Part shown: piece after piece, positions 38,880 through 50,703 of the stretch
Layout: each line of letters opens with the position of its first letter
How positions within the stretch are numbered: position 1 is the first letter of the stretch
Notes under the pieces: generated by a model
Databases searched by the model: none
What the model saw: the letters and a program-made list of their open reading frames with translations, nothing else
Told to the model about the DNA's origin: nothing
Made by a program: the position numbers and the translations under genes
Origin: Guptibacillus hwajinpoensis
GTDB taxonomy: Bacteria; Bacillota; Bacilli; Bacillales; Guptibacillaceae
Direction of reading: 5' to 3'
NCBI RefSeq assembly: GCF_001039475.1
Contig: NZ_LELK01000004.1
Coordinates: 898,330-962,329 of the forward strand
Length of the DNA stretch: 64,000 nucleotides

Positions 38880-38951
38880 TGAAAATTTCATGGATAGCAT
38901 AGTTCTTGTCTTCTCATACTAACATGGAATAACTAGAAGGAGGAATGCGTC

Positions 38952-39323
38952 TTGAAGCAAGAACAAGAATTCAACAATTTCTCAGAAGCGGCGCTGCATG
39001 ATTATAAAGAAGGACTTGGCATGTTTACTGAGAAAATGCCTCAGCTTGCGAAGAAGTATAATGCATTTACAGAAGCCTGTTTTAAAGAAGGGGCAATAAG
39101 TCAGAAAGAGAAACAAATGATTGCGCTTGGTATTTCGATTTTCTCACAAGACGAGTATTGTATTATCTACCATACAAAGGGGTGCCTTGATCAAGGATGT
39201 TCTGAACAAGAAATTCTTGAAACTGTTGGAGTGACAGCTGCTTTCGGCGGTGGAGCTGCAATGAGTCAAGCGGTTACCTTAGTTCAAGAATGCATCAAAG
39301 ATCTTGATCAAATGGCGCATTAA
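38952..39323 (+). CDS. yurZ: Carboxymuconolactone decarboxylase-family protein YurZ
   Basis: This 123-aa alpha-helical CMD/AhpD-like protein has [11 protein letters not shown] where AhpD proteins have ExxCxxCH, so only the first Cys and the His are kept. Peroxidase-type activity is therefore uncertain. The start is TTG at 38952, with AAGGAGGA upstream; a nearby ATG at 38945 is out of frame. Its place before the suf operon matches B. subtilis yurZ-sufC. Confidence 0.82.
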   Translation: MKQEQEFNNFSEAALHDYKEGLGMFTEKMPQLAKKYNAFTEACFKEGAISQKEKQMIALGISIFSQDEYCIIYHTKGCLDQGCSEQEILETVGVTAAFGGGAAMSQAVTLVQECIKDLDQMAH

Positions 39324-39550
39324 TAAATCGACTTTCTTCTATTATAAATGTAGTTCATACGGGAGCTAATGAAATAGGGTGGATATGGGAGAGAAAATAA
39401 GAGAAAGAGTTTTTTGTTTATTCAGAACTCTACTCATCCTTCCATAGACTTCCTCAATCCTTTAAATGCTGTTTGTAGCTACTAATTCAACGTGGTAAAG
39501 TATCTGTGTAAGCAAAAAGATATCGAAAGGATTGATTCATTATTAGTTCG

Positions 39551-39727
39551 ATGCGGTTAAACCACACACCTGAAATGGAAAAGGCGATGTACCAGTCTCA
39601 CGGAGTAGGTTATGCAGAGTATAGCCGGAATTTCAATAAACGAATGGAAATCGAAAGAGACCGTGAGATGAATCACCGTCGAAGTCTTAAAATGGTAAGT
39701 GAATTCGACCGTAGACTCTCAAAATGA
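39551..39727 (+). CDS. Small hypothetical protein, 58 aa
   Basis: An unbroken 58-codon frame encodes a basic, charged peptide with EMEKAMYQSHGVGYAEYSRN and KRMEIERDREMNHRRSLKMV. The nearest ribosome binding site, GAAAGG at 39525-39530, is 20 bases before the ATG, so a rare ATT start at 39539 or 39542 is also possible. A terminator stands 30 bp after its stop, supporting a real transcription unit. I do not recognise the family. Confidence 0.6.
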   Translation: MRLNHTPEMEKAMYQSHGVGYAEYSRNFNKRMEIERDREMNHRRSLKMVSEFDRRLSK

Positions 39728-39757
39728 ATCAGCATCCAGAAAGAACATAACACTTTA

Positions 39758-39783
39758 AACCAGTCGCCAGACTGGTTTTTTGT
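39758..39783 (+). terminator. Terminator after the 58-codon ORF
   Basis: AACCAGTC and GACTGGTT arms with a GCCA loop are followed by six T. Confidence 0.88.
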
Positions 39784-39999
39784 ATTGAACTAATGTTGTG
39801 TGTTCATTGAATGGTCTACTATTAAATGGTAGTCTTAACTAGGGATAAACGAAAAAATCATCTTTCATTCTCATTGAGGAATAGTGGTAGTTCTTGTGGA
39901 GAACGCTAAAAGGTATGATCTTTCGGTTCCTTGATATTAGTTTGGATTTGTTATAAAATTAGAATGAAAATAGATTGAGAATGACTCAGCACACATTCC
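39784..39999. other. Intergenic region before the suf promoter
   Basis: No gene or convincing RNA element is seen. The AT-rich TAGATTGAGAATGACTCAGC at 39971-39990 has only weak likeness to a Fur box. Confidence 0.4.
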
Positions 40000-40027
40000 T
40001 TGACATACACCTTATAGATACTACAAT
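40000..40027 (+). promoter_or_regulatory. SigA promoter of the suf operon
   Basis: TTGACA at 40000-40005 is followed after 16 bp by TACAAT at 40022-40027, about 40 bp before sufC. Confidence 0.8.
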
Positions 40028-40067
40028 AAGGAAGGAATAGTATAAACGTTATTGGAGGTATTCACAA

Positions 40068-40853
40068 ATGGCAGCATCAACTCTTAAGATTGAAAATCTT
40101 CATGTTTCCATTGAGGGAAAAGAGATTCTTAAAGGATTAAACCTTGAAATAAATGGTGGAGAAATCCACGCAGTAATGGGACCGAACGGTACAGGTAAAT
40201 CTACCCTCGCGTCAGCTATTATGGGGCATCCTAAATACGAAATCACTGAAGGCAGTGTCTTCCTTGATAATGAAGATGTACTTGAAATGGAAGTTGATGA
40301 GCGTGCAAAAGCTGGACTCTTCCTTGCTATGCAATATCCAAGTGAAGTAAGTGGCGTAACAAACGCTGATTTCCTTCGTTCTGCAATTAATGCTCGTCGT
40401 GAAGAAGGCGATGAAATTTCATTAATGAAATTCATCAAGAAGCTAGACAAGAAAATGGCAGAGCTTGATATGGGTGAAGAATTCGCTCAGCGTTACCTGA
40501 ATGAAGGTTTCTCTGGCGGTGAGAAGAAGCGTAACGAAATTCTTCAACTTATGATGCTTGAACCAAAAATCGCTGTTCTAGATGAGATTGACTCTGGTCT
40601 TGATATCGATGCACTTAAAGTTGTATCAAAAGGCGTTAACGCTATGCGTAGCGATGACTTTGGTTGCCTAATCATTACACACTATCAGCGTCTATTGAAC
40701 TACATTACGCCTGATAAAGTACACGTAATGATGCAAGGTCGTATTGTGAAATCTGGCGGCGCAGAACTAGCTCAGCGTCTTGAGTCAGAAGGCTATGATT
40801 GGATTAAACAAGAACTTGGAATTAAAGACGAAACAGTTGGTCAAGAAGCGTAA
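40068..40853 (+). CDS. sufC: Fe-S cluster assembly ATPase SufC
   Basis: This 261-aa ABC-type ATPase powers the SufBCD scaffold. Walker A is GPNGTGKST, the signature is [14 protein letters not shown] and Walker B is [16 protein letters not shown]. It has no membrane partner, as expected. TTGGAGGT upstream sets the ATG. It leads the sufCDSUB operon, the standard Firmicute order. Confidence 0.97.
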   Translation: MAASTLKIENLHVSIEGKEILKGLNLEINGGEIHAVMGPNGTGKSTLASAIMGHPKYEITEGSVFLDNEDVLEMEVDERAKAGLFLAMQYPSEVSGVTNADFLRSAINARREEGDEISLMKFIKKLDKKMAELDMGEEFAQRYLNEGFSGGEKKRNEILQLMMLEPKIAVLDEIDSGLDIDALKVVSKGVNAMRSDDFGCLIITHYQRLLNYITPDKVHVMMQGRIVKSGGAELAQRLESEGYDWIKQELGIKDETVGQEA

Positions 40854-40871
40854 GCGGTAAGGAGGATGACA

Positions 40872-43835
<2,964 letters not shown>

Positions 43836-43936
43836 CTCGCTTCCAGGTGTTGTCATCGTTTCTTTTTCATACTAGAATGGTTGAAAGAGAACAACAGCCA
43901 AACACTGACATGTGTAATGTCAAGGAGGGAAATATA

Positions 43937-45334
43937 ATGGCTAAAAAAATGCCTGAAGTTGGCGAATACCAGTATGGTTTTAGTGATAAAGACGTTTCAA
44001 TTTTCCGCTCAGAGCGTGGGTTAACTCCTGAAATCGTTAAAGAAATTTCTCGTATGAAGGAAGAGCCTAAATGGATGCTTGATTTTCGTTTGAAATCGCT
44101 AGAGCATTTCTACAGCATGCCAATGCCTCAGTGGGGCGGTAATCTTGCTGATCTTGATTTCGATGAAATTACGTACTACGTAAAGCCTTCTGAAAAGTCT
44201 GAGCGATCATGGGATGAAGTACCAGAAGAAATCAAAGCAACATTTGATAAGCTTGGTATCCCTGAAGCAGAACAAAAATACCTTGCAGGTGTTTCTGCAC
44301 AGTATGAATCTGAAGTTGTTTACCACAACATGCAAGAAGATCTTGAGAATATGGGTATTATTTTCAAAGATACAGATACTGCTCTTAAAGAAAACGAAGA
44401 CCTTTTCAAAGAGTACTTTGCTAAAACAATCCCTGCAACGGACAATAAGTTCTCAGCGCTAAACTCTGCTGTATGGTCTGGTGGATCGTTCATCTACGTC
44501 CCTAAAGGTGTTAAAGTAGATACGCCTCTTCAAGCGTATTTCCGTATTAACTCTGAAAACATGGGACAGTTTGAGCGTACGCTTATCATTGCAGACGAAG
44601 GTTCTTCTGTTCATTACGTTGAAGGGTGTACTGCACCTGTTTACACAACAAACTCTCTACACAGTGCTGTTGTTGAAATCATCGTTAAGAAAGACGCATA
44701 CTGCCGTTATACAACCATTCAGAACTGGGCTAACAACGTGTTTAACCTTGTTACGAAGCGTGCAGTTGCGGAAGAAAATGCAACGATGGAATGGATCGAT
44801 GGTAACATTGGTTCAAAACTTACGATGAAGTATCCAGCTGTTATCTTGAAAGGTGAAGGCGCACGAGGCATGACCCTTTCAATCGCTCTTGCGGGTAAAG
44901 GACAGCACCAGGATGCAGGAGCTAAGATGATTCACTTAGCACCAAACACATCTTCAACAATCGTATCGAAATCCATTTCGAAGCAAGGCGGTAAAGTAAC
45001 ATACCGTGGTATTGTACACTTTGGCCGTAAAGCTGAAGGCGCTCGTTCTAACGTTGAGTGTGATACGCTCATCATGGATAACGAGTCAACTTCTGATACA
45101 ATTCCTTACAACGAAATTCTTAACGATAACATTTCACTTGAACACGAAGCGAAAGTATCGAAGGTTTCGGAAGAACAGCTCTTCTACTTGATGAGCCGTG
45201 GTGTATCTGAAGAAGAAGCTACTGAAATGATCGTAATGGGCTTTATCGAGCCATTTACGAAAGAACTTCCTATGGAGTATGCGGTTGAAATGAACCGTCT
45301 CATTAAATTTGAGATGGAAGGTTCAATCGGTTAA
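43937..45334 (+). CDS. sufB: Fe-S cluster assembly protein SufB
   Basis: This 465-aa scaffold subunit has [29 protein letters not shown] and the C-terminal [21 protein letters not shown]. The reading frame begins at 43847, but AAGGAGGG just before 43937 and the [16 protein letters not shown]-terminus fix the real start. A 100-bp gap separates it from sufU with no terminator, so it is probably in the same operon. Confidence 0.96.
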   Translation: MAKKMPEVGEYQYGFSDKDVSIFRSERGLTPEIVKEISRMKEEPKWMLDFRLKSLEHFYSMPMPQWGGNLADLDFDEITYYVKPSEKSERSWDEVPEEIKATFDKLGIPEAEQKYLAGVSAQYESEVVYHNMQEDLENMGIIFKDTDTALKENEDLFKEYFAKTIPATDNKFSALNSAVWSGGSFIYVPKGVKVDTPLQAYFRINSENMGQFERTLIIADEGSSVHYVEGCTAPVYTTNSLHSAVVEIIVKKDAYCRYTTIQNWANNVFNLVTKRAVAEENATMEWIDGNIGSKLTMKYPAVILKGEGARGMTLSIALAGKGQHQDAGAKMIHLAPNTSSTIVSKSISKQGGKVTYRGIVHFGRKAEGARSNVECDTLIMDNESTSDTIPYNEILNDNISLEHEAKVSKVSEEQLFYLMSRGVSEEEATEMIVMGFIEPFTKELPMEYAVEMNRLIKFEMEGSIG

Positions 45335-45346
45335 GCACTATTATGA

Positions 45347-45377
45347 AACGAACCGGATTTTCCGGTTCGTTTTTTTA
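45347..45377 (+). terminator. Terminator of the suf operon
   Basis: ACGAACCGGA and TCCGGTTCGT pair around TTT and are followed by seven T. Confidence 0.92.
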
Positions 45378-45379
45378 TT

Positions 45380-45611
45380 GTGCTGTTTTCGTAAACATTC
45401 TTGCTTTTGCCATAAGAGTGGTAGTTGATCTGCGCTCCTACCCGCTTTCCGGGGGGCGGGCGGTGAGCCTCCTCGTCGCTAACGCTCCTGTGGGGTCTCA
45501 CCTGTCCCGCTAGTCCCGCAGGAGTCGAGCACCTTCCGCTCCAATCAACTATGAAATGGGGTTCTCTATAGAAAAATTTTTTAAAAGCAACAATCTTTTA
45601 GAAAAGAGCCT
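45380..45611. repeat. Family-1 intergenic repeat, copy F in inverse orientation
   Basis: The GC-rich core lies reversed (GGTGAGCCTCCTCG, GGGGTCTCACCTGTCCCGCT, AGGAGTCGAGCACCTTCCGC) relative to copies C and D. The right end AGCAACAATCTTTTAGAAAA then GAGCCT is intact; the left end is degenerate. The stretch 45612-45791 holds nothing recognisable except the yunF ribosome binding site. Confidence 0.8.
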
Positions 45612-45791
45612 TTTAATATAGGGAATAGATTATTTAAAATGAAGCCTAGAGCAAAGAACTCTTATGCTTCTTCCTTGCTATTTTTTCGCCTTCACATGAA
45701 AATAGAAGAAGAATCATTTTAATTATAACTTTACTATTACTAACGATATAATTATTTCGGATGTTCCATCGAAGATGAAAGGAAGGATTGC

Positions 45792-46646
45792 ATGATATAC
45801 ATAGGCGTTACAGGATGGGGCGATCATGATGATTTATATCCACCCGATGTCAAAAGCAATGAGAAGCTTTCACTCTACGCATCGCATTTTCCAATTGTTG
45901 AAGTAGATTCATCTTTTTATGCGGTTCAGCCTACGAGGAATTTTCAGAAGTGGGCGGATGAAACGCCTGAAGATTTTCGCTTTGTAGTCAAGGCTTATCA
46001 AGGCATGACGGGTCATCAAAGAGGAGACGTACCGTTTGAAACAAGAGAAGAGATGTTCCAGGCGTTTATAAATTCCCTTGGTCCCATTCAGAAAGCTGGT
46101 AAGCTTTCGATGGTGCTTTTTCAGTTTCCACCATGGTTTGATGTGAATAAAGAGAACGTGGACATATTAAGAGACTGTAAGCAACGAATGGGCGATATTC
46201 CTTGTGCAGTCGAATTTCGTCATCAATCCTGGTATCATGAAGCTTTTCGCGATAAGACGCTACATTTTCTTGAAGAGCAGGGATATATCCACACGATTTG
46301 TGATGAGCCACAGGCAGGAGAAGGGTCCGTTCCTCTCGTTATGGAAACAGTCCATTCGAAGCAAGTTCTTGTGCGTCTTCACGGACGAAATGTGAATGGT
46401 TGGACAAACCCTGGCAATCGTCATAATTGGAGAGATGTTCGTTATTTGTATGATTATAACGAGGAAGAGTTAATGGAATGGAAAGAGCGGATTCATCAAT
46501 TGGCAAATGAATGTGAGCATGTGTCTATTTTATTTAACAACAACTCAGGTGGTCATGCTTCAGGAAATGCGAAGAAGATGATTCAAATGCTTGATATTGA
46601 GTATACAAATTTAAATCCGAAACAGCTGGATCTTTTTGAAGAATAA
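45792..46646 (+). CDS. yunF: DUF72-family protein YunF
   Basis: This 284-aa TIM-barrel-type protein of the DUF72 family has the N-terminal YIGVTGWGDHDDLYPP, VEVDSSFYAVQP and VEFRHQSWYHEAF, all typical. The biochemical role of the family is unresolved. GAAAGGAAGG precedes the ATG. The run yunF-E-D-C-B has the same neighbours as in B. subtilis. Confidence 0.88.
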   Translation: MIYIGVTGWGDHDDLYPPDVKSNEKLSLYASHFPIVEVDSSFYAVQPTRNFQKWADETPEDFRFVVKAYQGMTGHQRGDVPFETREEMFQAFINSLGPIQKAGKLSMVLFQFPPWFDVNKENVDILRDCKQRMGDIPCAVEFRHQSWYHEAFRDKTLHFLEEQGYIHTICDEPQAGEGSVPLVMETVHSKQVLVRLHGRNVNGWTNPGNRHNWRDVRYLYDYNEEELMEWKERIHQLANECEHVSILFNNNSGGHASGNAKKMIQMLDIEYTNLNPKQLDLFEE

Positions 46647-46658
46647 GGAGTTTGACTC

Positions 46659-47480
46659 ATGATAACTTGGATTCTGTTAGTACTTATTGGTCTTGCTGCT
46701 GGGACAATCGGTAGTCTTGTTGGTCTTGGTGGCGGGATCATCATCGTTCCTGTTCTTCTTATTATTGATCAATATACAAATTGGCTACCGCCATTATCTC
46801 CTCAATTAATTGTCGGAAGTTCGATCGTCGTCCTTGTTGCAATTGGTCTTTCATCTACATTAGCTTATATGAAGAAGAAAAGTGTGGATTATAAAAGTGG
46901 TGCGCTCTTCTTTCTAGGAAGTGGTCCTGGAGCCGTTTTGGGAGCCTGGTTAAATAAATTTATTGAAGTAGATTATTTTTCTATCTATTTTGGGTTATTT
47001 ATGGTGCTTGTTTCCATATTATTAATGATAAGGAATCGTTTACGCCCAATGAAGTTGAATGGACAATTCACTCGTTCGTTCACTAATTCTGATGGAAAGA
47101 AAGTAACCTATCAATTTTCAGCTCCAGCAGCAGTTGCGGTTTCATTTGTTGTAGGAGTTATCTCAGGGTTGTTTGGAATTGGTGGGGGTTCCTTAATGGT
47201 TCCTGCGATGATCTTGCTATTTGGCTTTCCGATGTCAGTTGCAGTTGCAACTTCGATGTTTATGATCTTCCTCTCAAGCATAACAGGTACACTGACCCAT
47301 TTAGTACTCGGAAACGTGGGAGGCTTTCTCTTAATCGGATTAGTTCCAGGAGCATGGGTCGGAGCCAAGTTAGGCGCATTTATTAATCAAAAACTATCAG
47401 ACCAGACCGTTGTAGTTATTTTGCGATGGATGTTAATCATTGTTGGAATTCGACTGATCTGGCAGGGAACTATGGGGTAG
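46659..47480 (+). CDS. yunE: TauE/SafE-family membrane permease YunE
   Basis: This 273-aa protein has about eight hydrophobic helices, starting with ITWILLVLIGLAAGTIGSLV. The duplicated family motif GLGGGIIIVPVLL and GIGGGSLMVPAMILLFG is present. Members export or import small sulfur or organic anions; the substrate here is unknown. It follows yunF by 12 bp. Confidence 0.88.
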   Translation: MITWILLVLIGLAAGTIGSLVGLGGGIIIVPVLLIIDQYTNWLPPLSPQLIVGSSIVVLVAIGLSSTLAYMKKKSVDYKSGALFFLGSGPGAVLGAWLNKFIEVDYFSIYFGLFMVLVSILLMIRNRLRPMKLNGQFTRSFTNSDGKKVTYQFSAPAAVAVSFVVGVISGLFGIGGGSLMVPAMILLFGFPMSVAVATSMFMIFLSSITGTLTHLVLGNVGGFLLIGLVPGAWVGAKLGAFINQKLSDQTVVVILRWMLIIVGIRLIWQGTMG

Positions 47481-47495
47481 GAAAGGAAGATTGAC

Positions 47496-48884
47496 TTGAC
47501 TTGTAAAACACTAAATATCTATTATACAAATGATCTTCATAGTCACTTTGAGAACTGGTCTAAAGTGTCTTCTTTTCTCAAAGAGAAAAAGAAAATGCAT
47601 GAACTCCAGGGAACACCTTACTTACTTCTGGATCTTGGTGACCATTCTGATAAAGTTCATCCAATCACGGAAGGAACGGTTGGAAAAGGGAATGTGCAGT
47701 TACTAAATGAACTTCAATATGACTATGCTACGATCGGAAACAATGAAGGAATTACGTTCTCTAAGAAGGAGCTTGAGGAATTATACACAGAAGCAACGTT
47801 CGAAGTGATTGTATCCAATCTCTATCATCAAGATGGTACAAGACCCTCCTTTGCAATCCCATATAAGATTCATGAACTAAATGGTGTGAAAGTAGGTATC
47901 ATTGGGATTACGATACCATATGAGCAGTTCTATTCTCTCCTAGGGTGGACAATCCATTCCCCATACAACTACCTTCAGGAGCTTGTGAATGACGTTCGCT
48001 CACAATCTGACGTTGTTATCCTCATGTCTCATATGGGGCTAGGAAATGACGAGCAATTAGCAAGAGAGATGACAGGAATTGATGTGATCATTGGCGCTCA
48101 TACTCATCATGTTCTAAAGCACGGAGTAATTGTAGAGGACACGCTCATAACGCAGTCAGGAAAAAACGGCAACTATGTAGGAGAAGTGACGATTTGTTTC
48201 GATTTGGAAAACGACCATGTTCTTGAAAAAGAAGCCTATGCCGTTTCTGTCCGTAATCGTAAGGAAGACGACCTTACAAGAGAGAGCATAAAACAATTGG
48301 GTTTAAAAGCACAGGCTTTGTTAGACGAAGTCATTTGTCGACTAGAACAACCGTTAGAAGCAGAGTGGTTTAAACCGTCTGTATTACCTGATGAATTAGC
48401 CGCAGCGTTAAGGGAGTGGTGTCATGCTGATATCGGTATGATTAACTCTGGTATGCTGCTTGATGGGCTTTCTGAAGGGAACGTTTCTCGTGAGAACATT
48501 CACCGTATTTGCCCGCATCCGGTAAACCCTTGCAAAGTCATCTTAAAAGGCAGTGAACTTCGAGAAATCATTTCTTACGCTATGACAGATGAGATTGTGA
48601 ACTTAAGTTTTAAGGGACTTGGCTTTCGCGGAGAAGTGATGGGGATTATGGCGTTTGATGGCTTAGAAGTAAAAACTGTTTTAATGGAAGATGGTCTTCA
48701 CCATGTAACTGACATTCTTCATAATGGACAGCAGTTGATATCTGATGAAGAATATGCTGTTGCCACAGCTGATATGTTTACGTTTGGGAAATTCTATCCT
48801 CAAATGAAACATGCGAAAAAGAAATATTATTTACCTGAGATGTTAAGGGATCTTCTTGAATGGAGACTTGAGAACAGATACTAG
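47496..48884 (+). CDS. yunD: UshA-like metallophosphoesterase / 5'-nucleotidase-family protein YunD
   Basis: This 462-aa protein has an N-terminal calcineurin-like domain (YYTNDLHSHFENW, LDLGDHSD, GNNEG, SHMG, GAHTHH) coordinating two metals, and a C-terminal 5'-nucleotidase domain (about 290-450). There is no signal peptide, so it acts in the cytoplasm. The start is TTG at 47496 with GAAAGGAAG upstream. Confidence 0.88.
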   Translation: MTCKTLNIYYTNDLHSHFENWSKVSSFLKEKKKMHELQGTPYLLLDLGDHSDKVHPITEGTVGKGNVQLLNELQYDYATIGNNEGITFSKKELEELYTEATFEVIVSNLYHQDGTRPSFAIPYKIHELNGVKVGIIGITIPYEQFYSLLGWTIHSPYNYLQELVNDVRSQSDVVILMSHMGLGNDEQLAREMTGIDVIIGAHTHHVLKHGVIVEDTLITQSGKNGNYVGEVTICFDLENDHVLEKEAYAVSVRNRKEDDLTRESIKQLGLKAQALLDEVICRLEQPLEAEWFKPSVLPDELAAALREWCHADIGMINSGMLLDGLSEGNVSRENIHRICPHPVNPCKVILKGSELREIISYAMTDEIVNLSFKGLGFRGEVMGIMAFDGLEVKTVLMEDGLHHVTDILHNGQQLISDEEYAVATADMFTFGKFYPQMKHAKKKYYLPEMLRDLLEWRLENRY

Positions 48885-48937
48885 AAACTTTCATATAGAT
48901 ATAGTGTTAATCATTCAAGTCAGGAGGCGAGAATGAA

Positions 48938-49240
48938 TTGATTACTATGTCACCTATTATGATTGACGGTCATCCTTTTACGGCTGTGAGCATGCAACTT
49001 CCGAAAACGAATTTTCTTGCAGTAATGAATGAGAATGGGTATATCATGTGTGGAGCACTTGATATAGCTTTACTTAACGAGAAATTAAGTGAGCGGAAGA
49101 TTATTGCAGGCAGAGCTGTAGGCGTGAGGACGATCGAACAGCTGCTGGATGCTCCCCTTGAATCTGTTACACATGAAGCAGTAGCAAGGGGCATTACAGT
49201 CGGCACAATAGGCAGAGATGCCATGCTTAAAATGATGTGA
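48938..49240 (+). CDS. yunC: DUF1805-family protein YunC
   Basis: This 100-aa protein resembles YunC (PKTNFLAVMNENGYIMCGAL, AGRAVGVRTIEQLLDAPLES). The function is unknown. The start is TTG at 48938, with AGGAGGCGA at 48922-48930. Its stop lies on the edge of a terminator. Confidence 0.82.
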   Translation: MITMSPIMIDGHPFTAVSMQLPKTNFLAVMNENGYIMCGALDIALLNEKLSERKIIAGRAVGVRTIEQLLDAPLESVTHEAVARGITVGTIGRDAMLKMM

Positions 49241-49271
49241 AAGAAGCCGTAGCAATGCTGCGGCTTCTTTT
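49240..49271 (+). terminator. Terminator of the yunFEDC group
   Basis: AAAGAAGCCGTAGC and GCTGCGGCTTCTTTT arms pair around AAT. It directly follows the yunC stop. Confidence 0.85.
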
Positions 49272-49285
49272 GCTTTTCGGATACA

Positions 49286-49440
49286 GTCTACCGAGCGCTT
49301 TCGCTTTTCGTGATCCAGCTACAGCGCTCAGACCCTCGAGATGCTTCACCTTTTTGGTTGAACACAAAGAACGTGTTCATCCAAAAAGGTTCCAGCCCTT
49401 GTCGGGTCTACCTAGCGCTTTCGCTTTTCGTGATAATTTT
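49286..49440. repeat. Family-2 hairpin repeat, unit 1
   Basis: The unit is framed by CGCTTTCGCTTTTCGTGAT at 49299-49317 and again at 49414-49432. Its centre is CCTTTTTGGTTGAACAC, loop AAAGAAC, GTGTTCATCCAAAAAGG (49349-49389). Outer segments AGCGCTCAGACCC and GGGTCTACCTAGCGCT also pair. Two related units lie at 62310-62574. Confidence 0.8.
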
Positions 49441-49497
49441 GTCCATACTTCCTTACTTCATAGCATATACATGTTGGAGAGAAGGGAGGGTTCATGT

Positions 49498-50274
49498 TTG
49501 TTTCGAACTCGTAGAAGATTCTTTAGAAAGGGTCCACTTCCCTTTCGTTATGTATTTATCATCTCCTTCATCCTTTTCATATTCATGACAGTGCAGGGGT
49601 TATGGATCGTTGAAAAGGGAATCAAGCCGACGCTTATTGAGATTGCTAGAACAGAGACAAATCGTATTGCAACACTTGCGATTAACCAGGCGATCAATCA
49701 AAAGATTGTAGAAGAAGTAGACAATTACCAGGAAACGCTAATAACCGAAGTGAAAGATGATCAGGGAAAAGTTGTGCTTGTTCAGATTAATCAGCGAGCT
49801 GTTAGTCAAGTTCTCGCTCAATCCACGGATAAAGTTCAAAAGTTCTTAAAAAGCATTGAAGATGGTAAGATCGATTATTGGGCAGAGCAAAATGGTGTTG
49901 ATCTTAAAGTGGATGAAGATACGCCTGTCAATACAGGTATTATACATTATATTCCAATCGGTCAGGCTTTCAACAATACGCTACTTGCGAACTTTGGACC
50001 AAAAGTTCCAGTGCGTTTTACTGCGATTGGAGAAGTGAAATCAGATATTAAACATAAGATTGAGCCAGTAGGAATTAACAATATATGGGTCGATATTCGC
50101 GTTCACATCGAAGTGAATGTTAAAATCGTTATTCCATTTGCGAGCGATTCGGACGTTGTTACGACGGATATTCCTGTTATCGCAACGATTATTAAGGGAG
50201 ATGTTCCGAACTTTTATAACAGTGGAGGCGATGATGCGCCAAATCCATCTATTGATATGAAAGACATGCAATAA
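49498..50274 (+). CDS. yunB: Sporulation protein YunB
   Basis: This 258-aa membrane-anchored protein has a basic N-terminus (FRTRRRFFRKGPLPFRYVF) and one helix (IISFILFIFMTVQGLWIV). An extracytoplasmic domain with ARTETNRIATLAINQAINQK follows, the YunB/SpoIIR-neighbour type required for efficient sporulation in B. subtilis. The frame is open to 49237, but the extra 87 residues translate the family-2 repeat. GGGAGGG at 49484-49490 and TTG at 49498 give the right start and length. Confidence 0.85.
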   Translation: MFRTRRRFFRKGPLPFRYVFIISFILFIFMTVQGLWIVEKGIKPTLIEIARTETNRIATLAINQAINQKIVEEVDNYQETLITEVKDDQGKVVLVQINQRAVSQVLAQSTDKVQKFLKSIEDGKIDYWAEQNGVDLKVDEDTPVNTGIIHYIPIGQAFNNTLLANFGPKVPVRFTAIGEVKSDIKHKIEPVGINNIWVDIRVHIEVNVKIVIPFASDSDVVTTDIPVIATIIKGDVPNFYNSGGDDAPNPSIDMKDMQ

Positions 50275-50281
50275 TTTCTAA

Positions 50282-50310
50282 TTGCAGAAAGGAGTAAGAT
50301 AAGGTATACT
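50282..50310 (+). promoter_or_regulatory. SigA promoter of the L-box transcript
   Basis: TTGCAG at 50282-50287, a 17-bp spacer and TATACT at 50305-50310 lie about 30 bp before the L-box. Confidence 0.7.
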
Positions 50311-50339
50311 TTTAAACTGAACTTAATATCGTTCCTTAT

Positions 50340-50500
50340 CTTTTACGATGAGGTAGAGGAGCAGATCCTCATTAGTACGTGTTGGGAGAATGACACCAAT
50401 GATCAGCATCGAAAGGGAGATCTGCCGAAGCAAGAATAATTGTCACGTTATTTTTGTTGGGGCGGCATTGAATAAATGTCGAACTGTCATTATAAGTCTA
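50340..50500 (+). ncRNA. Lysine riboswitch (L-box)
   Basis: Characteristic conserved blocks appear in order: GATGAGGTAGAGGAGC, ATTAGTA, GGGAGAATGACACC, GAAAGGGAGATCTGCCGAAG, TTGGGGCGGCATT and GTCGAACTGTCAT. It precedes a terminator and an NhaC-family carrier, so lysine would stop carrier expression. Confidence 0.93.
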
Positions 50501-50555
50501 ACTTGTAATGGTGAACTACTGATCGGGGTGGACACTTAACATTGACTCGGTGAAA

Positions 50556-50597
50556 CGAGCAATGATAGGACCAATCCTATCATTGCTCGTTTTTTTT
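50556..50597 (+). terminator. L-box-controlled terminator
   Basis: CGAGCAATGATAGG and CCTATCATTGCTCG pair perfectly, followed by eight T. The segment 50501-50555 would provide the alternative antiterminator. Confidence 0.92.
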
Positions 50598-50703
50598 GTG
50601 CTTGTAAATCGAAATTTCGATTTACATTATGCAAAATTTGAAGAGTAATGTTGGATGAGCTTACCCCTGTCGCAATCTACTATTAAATATAAGGAGGGTT
50701 TCC

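Noticed and set aside
39386-39448. 20-codon frame with a GGGTGG motif upstream
   Set aside because: Short, no terminator or family, and poor spacing of the ribosome binding site.
39971-39990. Fur-box-like sequence before sufC
   Set aside because: Too many mismatches to the 7-1-7 consensus, and the Bacillus suf operon is not known as a classical Fur target.
49237-49497. In-frame extension of yunB by 87 residues
   Set aside because: The extra sequence translates the family-2 repeat and the yunC terminator. A good ribosome binding site and TTG at 49498 give the normal protein.
49310-49588. Alternative 92-aa frame over the yunB start
   Set aside because: It reads through the same repeat in another frame and matches no family.
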